Origin: Allacma fusca
Lineage: Eukaryota > Arthropoda > Collembola > Symphypleona > Sminthuridae
Reading direction: 5' to 3'
Assembly (NCBI GenBank): GCA_947179485.1
Contig: OX359246.1
Span: 35,753,632 to 35,817,631 of the forward strand
DNA: 64,000 nt
In this document: one piece after another, positions 1-10,600 of the stretch
Numbering within the stretch: the first letter of the stretch is position 1
Layout of the letters: every line of letters starts with the position of its first letter
The notes under the pieces: generated by a model
Told to the model about the DNA's origin: nothing
Databases searched by the model: none
Seen by the model: the letters and a program-made list of their open reading frames with translations, nothing else
Position numbers and translations under genes: made by a program

Positions 1-1086
1 GTAAATCAGTCAGAGATTAATGGATTTTGGGAAATATCCCCCGTTCACAATTCACAACAAGCCTCGGGAATCCCTGAATCTAATCTATAAGTGTATATGT
101 GCAAGGAGGAAAACAAGAGATGAGATTCGAATGATTAGGAAAACAGTATACATTTGTATCAAAACAAATAGCAAGAACTTTTGTAATTTCAGCGTGCGGG
201 TGCGAGCCTTTAATTTAATGCATTCGTGTTTATAACAATAAATTATTCCAAATTATATTTTTTTGTGAGCACAAACTAATTATTGCAAGACAGAAATTAA
301 ATGATAAATTAAATTAGAAAAGAAATGTAAAAGCTGTTTTTGAATTAAAATAATTTTTTTAATTCCCAGACTTTCACTCCTGATTTTTACCATATTTGTA
401 GGGACGTTTATTTGTGTTGAGAAGAAAAACTTCTCAGTCATATACTGACGCCATGGTAATTATTTGATTAGCAATATGTTCAAAAAACAATTTTAAAAGT
501 GCAGGAACATTAATGTGAAGACACGGATATTCCCTCGAATGCACCTAACTACTTTCACATGGATAGGGATAGGCAAGTGAGCATGACTATATACGCTCAC
601 AAAAGACGGCATGGAAGTGAGAATCTATTTATGGACAGGCCCACTAACAATATACATTGTGGGCTAGGTCTTCAATATTTACGTTCTCCGTCTTGGCACC
701 AACTGAGACAGTTGACATTGACGTTGTTACGGACTAATCATTCGAAATTTTCAGACTCCCGTGTAGAAATGATACTTGATTGCTCTTTTATTTGCAGTGT
801 CTTGGCGTCCCTCACGGATGCATTTTTTTAACCCGTGTCAATAATACAGTTTTCCCGAAGGCTTCTCTCCTATATGTAGATATACACCGGCTCCAATAGA
901 AACCATACATTTGTTACCTTCAACTTGAGCGTGTTCGCATAAACTTTCAAATAAATACCTCTCTAAGATTTCCCATATGTAAGATCCGTAGGAGGCTATT
1001 ATGACTAACAAATGTTTCTGGAGCGGTTCCTTATTTCAAGGGATATTTAATTTGGGCTTTGTGTAATTTTTTAAGCTCAATATCCC
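1..1086. other. Intergenic AT-rich DNA, no gene seen
   Basis: No coding region, RNA gene or mobile element could be recognised here. The open frames are short, have biased composition and match no family I know. The last five bases (atccc, 1082-1086) are the left copy of the target-site duplication of the adjacent Bel/Pao element. Confidence 0.5.
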
Positions 1087-1584
1087 TGTTACAGCCACAG
1101 TTGGATGTAAATATAAATATTGAAGGACCAGCACTGCTCCTACAGTGCACGTAATCTTTATTTCACAAATCCCTATTTTATCAGCGTCCCTTGTACTGGT
1201 GGTAGCCTTTGCTACCCAACGTGAGTGGAAATACAAGGATGATAAAGGAAAATCAAATTAATATTTCTTTATTGATCACAAACTAGTTGTCATCTCACTC
1301 ACGCCAAAATTCATAATAATAATTTCCCACGCCACATAGCATCTCCTCCCACTCTATTGCATAACATCTGCAACACTCAGCTTACAATAATTTCATTCAT
1401 TCCCATACGTTCAGAATTCCGTCTAACAATTAGTGCTACAAATAAATCCTATGGTAACCACTGCAGTAGAGAAGAGCTTCACCAACCCAATGTGCGCCAA
1501 CTCTTACTGCTGCTGTCGCTTTACTCAATGACATCTTCTATGGCCTCCTCTGCTCCACTACCTGCTATTGTTGTAGACGTTACA
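1087..1584 (-). repeat. 3' LTR of the Bel/Pao element
   Basis: This 498-bp direct repeat aligns with 7201-7698 without a mismatch that I could find. It starts TGTTACAG and ends GACGTTACA on the plus strand, so the ends form a short imperfect inverted repeat (TGT/ACA). The last 64 bp (1521-1584) also encode the C-terminus and stop codon of the Gag-Pol ORF. Confidence 0.97.
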
Positions 1585-4500
1585 TTTCTTCCCCCGTATG
1601 AAGTATTAGGTACTTTATCACTCCTAGTAACGTCTAGTACACAAATCTTGACTACTGGTCTTCGGTATGTGCCATCTTTGGTCTTGACATCAACGACACG
1701 GACTTTACCATCTTTCCCTGGGTAAACGTTGGTTATACGTCCTAAAGGCCAATAATTTCTCGGGCCATCCTTGTCTATAACCACAACTACATCTCCAACC
1801 TTAATGGGGGATGAATACTGGAACCATTTCGCTCTTCTGGTGAGGGTAGGGAGGTACTCCTTTACCCAACGAGTCCATAAATTTTCCGTCAACTCTTGCA
1901 CTAGTCTCCACTGACATCTTAGGTTGCAATTACCATCTCCAAATTTTCCAGGGACATTTGAGCATAGTTTTCTGCCAATCAAAAAATGATTTGGCGTTAA
2001 ACATTCCGGGTCCGCTGGATCCACAGATACGTGAGTGAGTGGACGGTTGTTTATGATGAACTCCGCCTCCATAAACAGGGTCGCGAGAACATCTTCCTTA
2101 GGAACATGTTCCTTAAGTGTGTAGCTCAGGGCCGTCTTAACTGACCTGACCATCCTTTCCCACGCTCCCCCCATATGGGGAGATGCAGGCGGGTTGAACC
2201 TCCAGGTTATACCTTTTGTAGCAAATGTCCTCTGGATCGTCTCCCCGTCAATTTCCGACAGAGCTCGTTTTAACTCATTGTCAGCCCCTCGAAAATTGGT
2301 CCCGTTGTCTGACCATAATTCTTCTGGGGCTCCCCGTCTGGCAATAAACCTCCTGATTGCGTTGATTGCCGCATCCGTAGAGAGATCTGGTGCTACCTCC
2401 AAGTGTATGGCCCTGATGGACAAGCATGTGAACAACACTCCATACCTTTTAATGTGCTTGCGCTGCTGGCTGACCAATATTGGACCAAAGTAGTCAACCC
2501 CGGTAAACCTGAATGGTGCTTCAGCTCTAACCAATCTTTCTGTGGGTAGTAATCCCATCTCAGGTATAACCGGTCGCACCTTGGTCACTTTGCATTTCTG
2601 ACATGCACGAAATGCTCGTTTTACAGCGGCTCTAGCATTAAGTACCCAATGGTTGACACGCAGCTCGTTAAGTACAGACTCAACTCCTTGGTGAGCAGCC
2701 TGTTCATGCAAATGTAGAATCAGAAGCTGTACATATAGATGGTGCGGGTCGAGTATCACAGGGAAGTTCGTTGTTGGTGGCAAACAGTCTGCTAGTTGAG
2801 TTCTACCCTTCATTCTGATAATCCCGACGTTATCCACAAAGGGAGAGAGACATCGTAGTCTGCTATTGTTAGCCACCGACTCATGCTTCTTCAAAGCCTT
2901 CAGCTCCTCCTGGAAACAATTTTGCTGAACTAGCCTCCACCACACAGTTTGCGCTTCTTCTACTTCTACCCCTGTAAGTTCTCCAGTTAACCTGGATGTA
3001 GTTGTTGGACGAATTCTGTTCAGGAATTTCTTTAAACCTCGGTGAAACCAGGCGGTAGCTCTAACCAATTTCACCCACGAGCTAAATCGAGAAACTTCTG
3101 GTATGTCCTGATACTTGACTTTCTCTGTGACAAGCATTACCATCTCAGATCCAGATTCTACTGGTGAGTTCGGAAGTATCGTCACCCTTTCCTTCGGCCA
3201 TTCCTCTTGGGGCAAGCGTAAAAACGTTGGTCCAGAATACCACCTGCTGGATGGCTCGAAATCAACCTCTTGGTTAGACCTAGTTGCTTCGTCCGCAACG
3301 TTCTCTGCCGTAGGAATCCAACGCCACTCATGTACCTCTGTTGCCTCAAGAATTTCTCCTATACGACTTGCTACAAACTGCTTAGGGCTTGGCGAATCCG
3401 AGCGAATCCAAGCTATAACAGTTTGAGAATCAGACCAGAATGTTTTGGAATGTATGGGTACCTGTAGTTCCTTCCTTATCGTCAGAAAAATTCTTGACCC
3501 AAGTACGGCAGCCTGTAGTTCTAACTTCGGTATTGTCAGTTGCTTGAGAGGGGCTACTCGGGCTCTTGCTAAAACAATTCCGACGTCAACTCCATTCTTG
3601 TTTTCAATTCGTAGGTAGGCAATGCACGCGAATGCTTGACTACTTGCGTCTACAAAAATGTGTAGCTGAACATTTCCCTCTTCCCCCAAATATGGAGAGT
3701 AACATCTGGGTACCCTAACCTTAATAATGTTTTGCAGTTCAGTAACCCACCATTTCCATTTTCGGAACATGTCCTCTGGAACAGCATCATCCCACCCAGA
3801 CTTCAGTAGCCAGGCTTCTTGAAGTAATATCCTTCCTTTAATGGTAAAATGGACCACAAATCCCAGGGGGTCGTACACCGACATTACCAGTGACGCAATC
3901 TCTCGTCTGGTTGGTGGTCTACAACAGGAAAGAATCTCACGATCAATTTTCGGGAAGTTTGTTGAAAATATGAACTTGTCATTCTCAGCATTCCAGTTAA
4001 GTCCCAGAACTCTCTCTACTGGCAAACTGGCATCATCAGTGATGTTAACCAAGCTCTTTGCTCTCAGCTCGGGCGAAAGTGACTTTACGACACTTATGGA
4101 ACTGCTGGCCCAATTGACGATAGGGAACCCTCCATGTCCAAAAACTTCTATAGTCTGTTGAATTAGATCCTTTGCTTCCTCATCACAACTTGCTCCATGT
4201 AAATTATCATCCATGTATGTATTCTCAATCGCACTTTTAGCTACTTCTGGGAACTTCTGGGAAAATTCATTCGCATTTAGGTCCTTAACATACAACGCGG
4301 ATGCAGGTGAACAGGCAGCTCCAAATATCATCACCTCCATTACGAACTCCTCAGGATCGCTTAACCTGTCCTTTCCCCGCCAGAGGAATCTCTGACTGTC
4401 AGTGTCCTCAGCAATGATGCGGATCTGGTGGAACATTTCTCTGATGTCCCCAACTACCCCAACTTTATGTCGACGGAATCTCATTATGACTCCTGGCAAC

Positions 4501-7106
4501 GGGTTTAGCAGGTCCGGACCTTTTAGGAGGCAGTCATTAAGACTCACACCATGGGAACGGGAGGCTGCATCAAAAACCAGACGTAACTTCCCAGGCTTGT
4601 TGGGATTGAAAACGCCGAAGTGAGGAAGGTAATACGTTCTCGGGCCTCGTCGTTTCACTTCCCCAGGTGACAACTTCCTACAGTACCCCTTTAAAATGTA
4701 GTCCTGAATTTTTGAACAATATGCTTCACAAAAGGCTGGGTCTTGGTCCATTTTCTTCTCCATACATTTTAACCTTCTCAGAGCATTATTACGACTTTCT
4801 GGGAGTTGTATATTGTCCGAGGTCCACAGCAAGCCCGTCTCAAATCTATTGCCAACTCGTCTAGTTGTACTGGTCAATATGTTTAGAGCTCTCTCAACTT
4901 CTGCTGACCGTCGAGTATTCTCCAAAACACGTACTCCAAACGATTCCGTTGAGAAGGATGATTTAATAAGTTGGTTAAGCTCATCTTCACAAGAGGGTTT
5001 TTCACATGAATGAAATGCATAGGCGTTGTCCAGTCGTTGAGCCTTCGGAAGGTTGCCGTGCACGACCCACCCTAACCACGTCTTGGTGGCCACAGGATCA
5101 TTCCAATGACCCTGTCGAAGCTTTCTACTAATAATCAAGAGGATATTATCAGAGCCAATCAGAATGAGAGGTTGTGCATTTACCAGCGACTCGAATGGAA
5201 TATCTTGTAGATATGACCAATTCTCCTTAAGGGTCTTCATATCCACATTCTGTATTGGAAGAGACAACTCTAGAGCAGTTCTTGCATTCCTCAACTGGTA
5301 CCTCTTCGTACTCCCTGTTACTCCGGCAATTTCTAATGAGACCCTTCGCGAGTTGTCTTCCTTTCGGCAAACGTCATTGGTCCACTGTACACACAGAGGA
5401 TCTATTTTCCCATCTAGTCCCAATGTGTCCGCAGTAACAGCGTCAATCATAGTAACTGTTGAGCCTTCGTCCAATAATGCGTACGTTGAAATATTACCCT
5501 TGGGGCCATACAATTTTACAGGAATAATGCGTAGAAGAACTTGTAGTATATCCTCAGAAGACTTCACATGTCCAGCCCACTCTCCAACTTTCTCAGCTGT
5601 CTTTGATTCAACTTTTGAAATGGATTTATGAAGAAGCTTGTTATGAAACTTGTCGCAGTCATCCACTCCACAAGCAGCTTTTTTCCTACAGTCAGAGCTT
5701 CTGTGTCCTGGAATTAGGCAGGAATAACACACTCGGTTGCTTTTCACGGTTTTCCATCTTGCAGGTACATCGGCACTCAGAAAACTCTTACAGTCATCCA
5801 ACTTGTGACCTTCCTGTGAGCAGTGAAAACATTTTCTGTCCTCTCTCTCTGTTGCCGTGAGAACTATTTTCTTACTTTCCTTCTTCTTATTATCGGGTAC
5901 CTTCTCGTTGCTACAAGGAAAACAAGCAGGCATCATTCTTGCAGTCATGGCTGCATCGCTCAGCCACCATTGAAAGTCTGCCAGTGTAGGCTCTTCAGGT
6001 AGGCGCTTTGCCATGTCACACCATCTGAATTGTTGCTCAACTGGCAATTTCTGCACCAGCTCTTCTAATAACAACGGGTTATACAGCTGACCCGGTCTCT
6101 TCAGATTCTGCATAGTGGCGACAAGGTTCGATACCAAATTAGAGAAAAGAATGATATTTTCGGGCTTACTTCGACTGAGAGCGGGACTAGCTTTTACATT
6201 GACAATCATGGACTTGATAATCTGATCCGAGCGACCAAACATCGACTCCAAAGTGTCCATGACCATTCCTACGTTGTCAGGAATTCCGAGAATAGGAAGA
6301 ACGGCTTCACGTGCTTTTCCCCTTAAGCACTTCATCAGTCTGACGACGTTCTCGTCATTTGATAGGCCACAAAGCTGAGTGGTACGATGATATTGGTGAT
6401 AGAACATGGGCCACTCCTCAGATTCCCCATGGAAAAATGGTAGCTCTTTTGGCACAGCTTGTCTAGATAGTAGCTTTTCCAGCCTCCTATTCATATCCGA
6501 CAATGAATCCACCTTCACGTCATTTATTGCTCCTTCTTGACCGACAGGCACCACCTCTCCAGCGCGTATCTTCGGTTCTCCTGTAATTGGAGCTACTTGA
6601 TTGCAATGACGTTCTGGTTGGTTGTTTTCTATCCAGTTATTTACTCGTGCCCCGAAACCAAGTTCCGATTTGTCTTGCACTCTTTCAGGTTCATCGACTT
6701 CGCCATCAGAACTATCATCGTCAAACTGAGCATCTATTTGTAGGTTAGTCATCTGAAGTCTTTTTTCTTCGATTTTCTTCTCTCTCTCCAATCGAGCAAG
6801 AAGAACTTCCTCTTCAGCTTTTCCAATTCTCTGCATGGATTCAATCTCTGCAACAATCTTCTTTTGCAGCGCTTCACTATGGTTACTAGCTTTAGAACTC
6901 ATACTTCGTTTTCCTGATTTTCGTGAAGAAATTGATGTAGCCATGGTGAAAATCTCATCCGTTACCATCTCTTGACTGACCATGTTAGCTCCCTCTGTTG
7001 ATTTCGTTACATCCCTCCGTAACCTCAGCAACGGAGTATTAAAAACCTCAGGGACCTCTCCCATAAGCCGTCTACTTCGTCTGGCACCAGCGTCTTCACC
7101 TTCCAT
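1521..7106 (-). CDS. Bel/Pao Gag-Pol polyprotein, intact
   Basis: A single 1861-residue polyprotein that would supply capsid, protease, reverse transcriptase, RNase H and integrase for retrotransposition. Domains seen, with approximate residues: charged coiled coil 75-125; Gag-like DUF1759 region 215-400; two CCHC zinc knuckles at 426-439 and 460-473; an A17-type (Pao) aspartic protease with the LLDEGST motif at 544-550; reverse transcriptase with YMDD at 964-967; RNase H with D1153, E1195 and D1226; an HHCC integrase zinc-binding domain at 1465-1505; integrase core D1538, D1600 and E1650 (GGAWE); and a DUF5641-like domain at about 1755-1825. No stop or frameshift interrupts it. The ATG at 7104-7106 lies 94 nt inside the 5' LTR. 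The ORF runs through the polypurine tract and ends inside the 3' LTR, which is unusual. Family assignment is certain; activity is inferred. Confidence 0.97.
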   Translation of the reverse strand: MEGEDAGARRSRRLMGEVPEVFNTPLLRLRRDVTKSTEGANMVSQEMVTDEIFTMATSISSRKSGKRSMSSKASNHSEALQKKIVAEIESMQRIGKAEEEVLLARLEREKKIEEKRLQMTNLQIDAQFDDDSSDGEVDEPERVQDKSELGFGARVNNWIENNQPERHCNQVAPITGEPKIRAGEVVPVGQEGAINDVKVDSLSDMNRRLEKLLSRQAVPKELPFFHGESEEWPMFYHQYHRTTQLCGLSNDENVVRLMKCLRGKAREAVLPILGIPDNVGMVMDTLESMFGRSDQIIKSMIVNVKASPALSRSKPENIILFSNLVSNLVATMQNLKRPGQLYNPLLLEELVQKLPVEQQFRWCDMAKRLPEEPTLADFQWWLSDAAMTARMMPACFPCSNEKVPDNKKKESKKIVLTATEREDRKCFHCSQEGHKLDDCKSFLSADVPARWKTVKSNRVCYSCLIPGHRSSDCRKKAACGVDDCDKFHNKLLHKSISKVESKTAEKVGEWAGHVKSSEDILQVLLRIIPVKLYGPKGNISTYALLDEGSTVTMIDAVTADTLGLDGKIDPLCVQWTNDVCRKEDNSRRVSLEIAGVTGSTKRYQLRNARTALELSLPIQNVDMKTLKENWSYLQDIPFESLVNAQPLILIGSDNILLIISRKLRQGHWNDPVATKTWLGWVVHGNLPKAQRLDNAYAFHSCEKPSCEDELNQLIKSSFSTESFGVRVLENTRRSAEVERALNILTSTTRRVGNRFETGLLWTSDNIQLPESRNNALRRLKCMEKKMDQDPAFCEAYCSKIQDYILKGYCRKLSPGEVKRRGPRTYYLPHFGVFNPNKPGKLRLVFDAASRSHGVSLNDCLLKGPDLLNPLPGVIMRFRRHKVGVVGDIREMFHQIRIIAEDTDSQRFLWRGKDRLSDPEEFVMEVMIFGAACSPASALYVKDLNANEFSQKFPEVAKSAIENTYMDDNLHGASCDEEAKDLIQQTIEVFGHGGFPIVNWASSSISVVKSLSPELRAKSLVNITDDASLPVERVLGLNWNAENDKFIFSTNFPKIDREILSCCRPPTRREIASLVMSVYDPLGFVVHFTIKGRILLQEAWLLKSGWDDAVPEDMFRKWKWWVTELQNIIKVRVPRCYSPYLGEEGNVQLHIFVDASSQAFACIAYLRIENKNGVDVGIVLARARVAPLKQLTIPKLELQAAVLGSRIFLTIRKELQVPIHSKTFWSDSQTVIAWIRSDSPSPKQFVASRIGEILEATEVHEWRWIPTAENVADEATRSNQEVDFEPSSRWYSGPTFLRLPQEEWPKERVTILPNSPVESGSEMVMLVTEKVKYQDIPEVSRFSSWVKLVRATAWFHRGLKKFLNRIRPTTTSRLTGELTGVEVEEAQTVWWRLVQQNCFQEELKALKKHESVANNSRLRCLSPFVDNVGIIRMKGRTQLADCLPPTTNFPVILDPHHLYVQLLILHLHEQAAHQGVESVLNELRVNHWVLNARAAVKRAFRACQKCKVTKVRPVIPEMGLLPTERLVRAEAPFRFTGVDYFGPILVSQQRKHIKRYGVLFTCLSIRAIHLEVAPDLSTDAAINAIRRFIARRGAPEELWSDNGTNFRGADNELKRALSEIDGETIQRTFATKGITWRFNPPASPHMGGAWERMVRSVKTALSYTLKEHVPKEDVLATLFMEAEFIINNRPLTHVSVDPADPECLTPNHFLIGRKLCSNVPGKFGDGNCNLRCQWRLVQELTENLWTRWVKEYLPTLTRRAKWFQYSSPIKVGDVVVVIDKDGPRNYWPLGRITNVYPGKDGKVRVVDVKTKDGTYRRPVVKICVLDVTRSDKVPNTSYGGRNVTSTTIAGSGAEEAIEDVIE
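1585..1595 (-). other. Polypurine tract (plus-strand primer) of Bel/Pao
   Basis: On the element's coding strand the sequence directly before the 3' LTR is GGGGGAAGAAA. This is the expected position and composition of the polypurine tract that primes second-strand DNA synthesis. It is also translated, as part of a Gly-Gly-Arg-Asn stretch near the end of the polyprotein. Confidence 0.85.
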
Positions 7107-7180
7107 ATTACTTCAAAATTTCTTCCCAGAAAACTTCTTCGTAGAACTGTATATTTTCTTTTGAACTGATTCACACAATG

Positions 7181-7198
7181 ATCCGGTTCGAAGGACCA
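7181..7198 (-). other. tRNA primer-binding-site candidate of Bel/Pao
   Basis: Two bases inside the 5' LTR the coding strand reads TGGTCCTTCGAACCGGAT. It begins with TGG, the complement of a tRNA CCA end, and contains the complement of a T-loop-like GGTTCGA. This is the standard position for the minus-strand primer site. I did not assign the tRNA species. Confidence 0.75.
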
Positions 7199-7200
7199 CT

Positions 7201-7698
7201 TGTTACAGCCACAGTTGGATGTAAATATAAATATTGAAGGACCAGCACTGCTCCTACAGTGCACGTAATCTTTATTTCACAAATCCCTATTTTATCAGCG
7301 TCCCTTGTACTGGTGGTAGCCTTTGCTACCCAACGTGAGTGGAAATACAAGGATGATAAAGGAAAATCAAATTAATATTTCTTTATTGATCACAAACTAG
7401 TTGTCATCTCACTCACGCCAAAATTCATAATAATAATTTCCCACGCCACATAGCATCTCCTCCCACTCTATTGCATAACATCTGCAACACTCAGCTTACA
7501 ATAATTTCATTCATTCCCATACGTTCAGAATTCCGTCTAACAATTAGTGCTACAAATAAATCCTATGGTAACCACTGCAGTAGAGAAGAGCTTCACCAAC
7601 CCAATGTGCGCCAACTCTTACTGCTGCTGTCGCTTTACTCAATGACATCTTCTATGGCCTCCTCTGCTCCACTACCTGCTATTGTTGTAGACGTTACA
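7201..7698 (-). repeat. 5' LTR of the Bel/Pao element
   Basis: The 498-bp partner of the LTR at 1087-1584. It would hold the promoter and the start of the transcript on the minus strand. The host bases ATCCC follow at 7699-7703, matching 1082-1086. Confidence 0.97.
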
Positions 7699-10600
7699 AT
7701 CCCACATGCATGTGTTTGAGAGTAGCATATACAGCATGTGTTTAAATTTGTCTTTTCTTTCTGTTGAACTTGTCCTAACAATCAAATTAACAAAATATAT
7801 TTGGCTCATTTTTTTTAAAAAGAGCCAACGTTCCATTGTATTTATTTTTGACATAAATCCTAACGCAGACTTCCGCTTCCCAACACACGACACTGTCACT
7901 TCCAATGCTACTGTCCAATTTAATTCGAGAGTCACTATGTGACGATAGAGCGTCTCATTTAATTAAACATCCCAGATCAGATTCGACATGATCATGACCT
8001 GAATACCAGGAGATAAATTGCTCTCATCTGCTTCATAAACCCAGAGTGAGCTAGGTCAGTTTAATGCTATTTTAAATAGATGTGATGACACATATGGTCT
8101 CTAGTTTCCAAATTTTACTGTAGTAATCTGAGACCTTTTAAAAATAAATTGAAACTTTGAGGGAGATATTGTTGAGACTAATAAAACATAAAAAAATATC
8201 ACGTTCTAAATTTACTATTCATAAATGCTTTCGCCAACGCTGCTCTCATACTGTCACTTAACCTCCTTAGGATTTGAGAGCCTTTGAATAAATTACCCCC
8301 CGTCTGAATGATCAATAGATGAAAGTGAATTCCAGTCCAGTGCCAATGCCTGGCCCTGGTTTTCAAAACTAACTCTGTATACATACACTCATATAGTAAA
8401 TGAGCTCGAATTTTTATCCTCAAAATCTCAGCCCTGTTTTTACTTTTTTTGACAGTGAGCACACAATAGTAGTAAGTCACTATACGTACAATAGGAAAAT
8501 CAAAGGTCTTGATGTGCTCATTCTGTAAATTCTGTTGTTCTCAAAAAAAAAAAAAAAAAGTTTATTTATTGTAACGCGCACACTTCATCCCAGTCCCTGT
8601 CTCTCATTCTGAAGGTTTCAGAGTACAAAAGGATGGATATGGGATACGTGCTTTGAAATTGCGGTCATTCAAAAATAACTTTTCCCTTTTTTTCCCTTCC
8701 GCTCAGAGAGAGCGAACTGCCTCTGAACATTAAAGTTCCTAGTAATTAAACACTGGAATTAATACATACGCCGTGTACTGTAATAATTGTCGCAAATGTA
8801 ATTCCGTATGCAAAAATGATACAGGCAGTTAACAGAGCAGTACAGACTCTGTGGAATCTGGCTTTTAAAAAAGCTGGCACGCTATTAGAAACCCTAAACT
8901 GCTGTGTATGTACATACATACACATACATAATTACTTATATACATTTATGTAGTATATAAATACGCTATGTTTATATTATGTACCTTCCAGGTTTAAGAC
9001 TCGTGCTCAATTTTGCATTTAATTACCTCATCCATGACTTCATCCCTAAGTGTGATTTAAATGCAGGAGGTTATACTATTTTCCCTGTGGGAAACTAAAT
9101 TACTCTGAACATTGAACATGCAAAAGGACCTAATGATATTCAGACGATTTACACTGTAATTTGGGCGTGCTTGAGAATCTCATTTATGTTTCTACGAATT
9201 CCGCTCCTGATACTATGAGACTCATCCCCCAAGGAAAAATCTTCTAGTATTTACATTTATTTTTATTTTTGTTGAGGTATAATAATTATAAGCACAAGTT
9301 AATAATAGTAATTGGTGATGTCACTCAAAACATTTTTACAATTGGGTCATTAAATATTATTTCCATTCCGTGTGTGTGTGTGGGGGTCCTCACACCTCGA
9401 CCCCGCTTCATGTACACTTGTCATCATACACCCCAATGTCACACTAAAAGTGTCGTTGCGGGGAAGATTGATGAAATGAAAACTGCATAAGGATTCTGTC
9501 ATCATCGCTGAGAATAAGGATGATTTAGAGACAAAGCGCGGACGAGGTTTCTCTCTGTTTGACGTGTTTCACTATAAGTACAGTATCTACTGGTAATTTG
9601 TGTCTACTAGCGGATTTTCCGGTGAAAACTAAACTAATGCTCTGTAGCCTTAAAACACATGTAAAGATTCTATAACAGTAACTGTACATTGACTTTTTTG
9701 AAGTGCCCCCAGGTCAAGTATTTCAAGATATGGATGTTTATGACGTCCAAAGTCATTCATCCATGTTGTTAGCGACGGTAATCTGAAACCTCCACATTCC
9801 TCACAATCAGTTGACCAGCACTAATTACGTTAAGATGCACAAAGGATTGCCTTCCACACTGGTTTCTGTAGAAAGTAAAATTGTGTTAGTATTCCTCCGG
9901 ATCCAAAAGTTTAAGCTTCTTGGGAAAATGACGGTTCTTAAGGATTACACCACATTCCTTAATTTAAAAAAAAATCTAGAAATTATTATGGAACTATCTA
10001 ATGGTTTCTAGTTCCTTTGGGAAATACATTTATTTTAGCTCCTTAAATACAAATTGCAGATATTAAATGTTTGTGTAAACTTGAGGATGAAAATGAACTT
10101 TATCAATGTAGGGAGATTGACGTGACCTGTGAAATGAAAGGAGTGGGAGTTATATAGTGATGTTTTTAGTAAGTATACGGCTCAATAGCTAATGGTATAG
10201 GGGTCTGTGTACGTACTATTTGCATACTTTTTGTTACTGCATAAGAGTCAGCTCTTAAAAGGAAAGCTCTAAAAAATAATGCACGTGTGGTAACTAATTC
10301 CATGTATCAGTGAAGTTCCGCTCCTTTTTGCAAGATCAGCACAAGGGATGCTGAGCTACATACATATCTATTGGGAACATACACTGAGTAGGAGCCTGGC
10401 TTATGCAATGTGTATAAGATATGATCAATAATACACACAGTGGACCAGTTGACACCAACATTGACATTTACAAGCTTTCTGAAGGACGATTAAATTTAAA
10501 AATAGCTCTCGTACAATCAGACCCACTACGACGGATGTGGACATTCAACACAAGACTCTAAAGAATTTTTATGGAGGAGCATCATTGCTCAATTAAGCTC

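Larger units (their letters stand above)
1087..7698 (-). mobile_element. Complete Bel/Pao LTR retrotransposon
   Basis: This is a full-length element of 6,612 bp read on the minus strand. It is bounded by two 498-bp direct LTRs (7201-7698 as 5' LTR, 1087-1584 as 3' LTR), each starting TGT and ending ACA. The host sequence ATCCC is present directly outside both ends (1082-1086 and 7699-7703), which is the target-site duplication; about 5 bp is usual for Bel/Pao. Inside are a primer-binding-site candidate, one uninterrupted Gag-Pol ORF and a polypurine tract. Protease, reverse transcriptase, RNase H and integrase occur in that order, with the integrase core followed by a DUF5641-like C-terminus, as in Bel/Pao. 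I found no difference between the LTRs, so the insertion looks recent and the copy may be autonomous. No envelope-like ORF is present. Confidence 0.97.

Noticed and set aside
1357..1725. Plus-strand 122-codon frame, repeated as an 82-codon frame at 7471-7719
   Set aside because: Both begin inside the LTR and are antisense to the Bel/Pao polyprotein or LTR; the duplication is only the LTR repeat.
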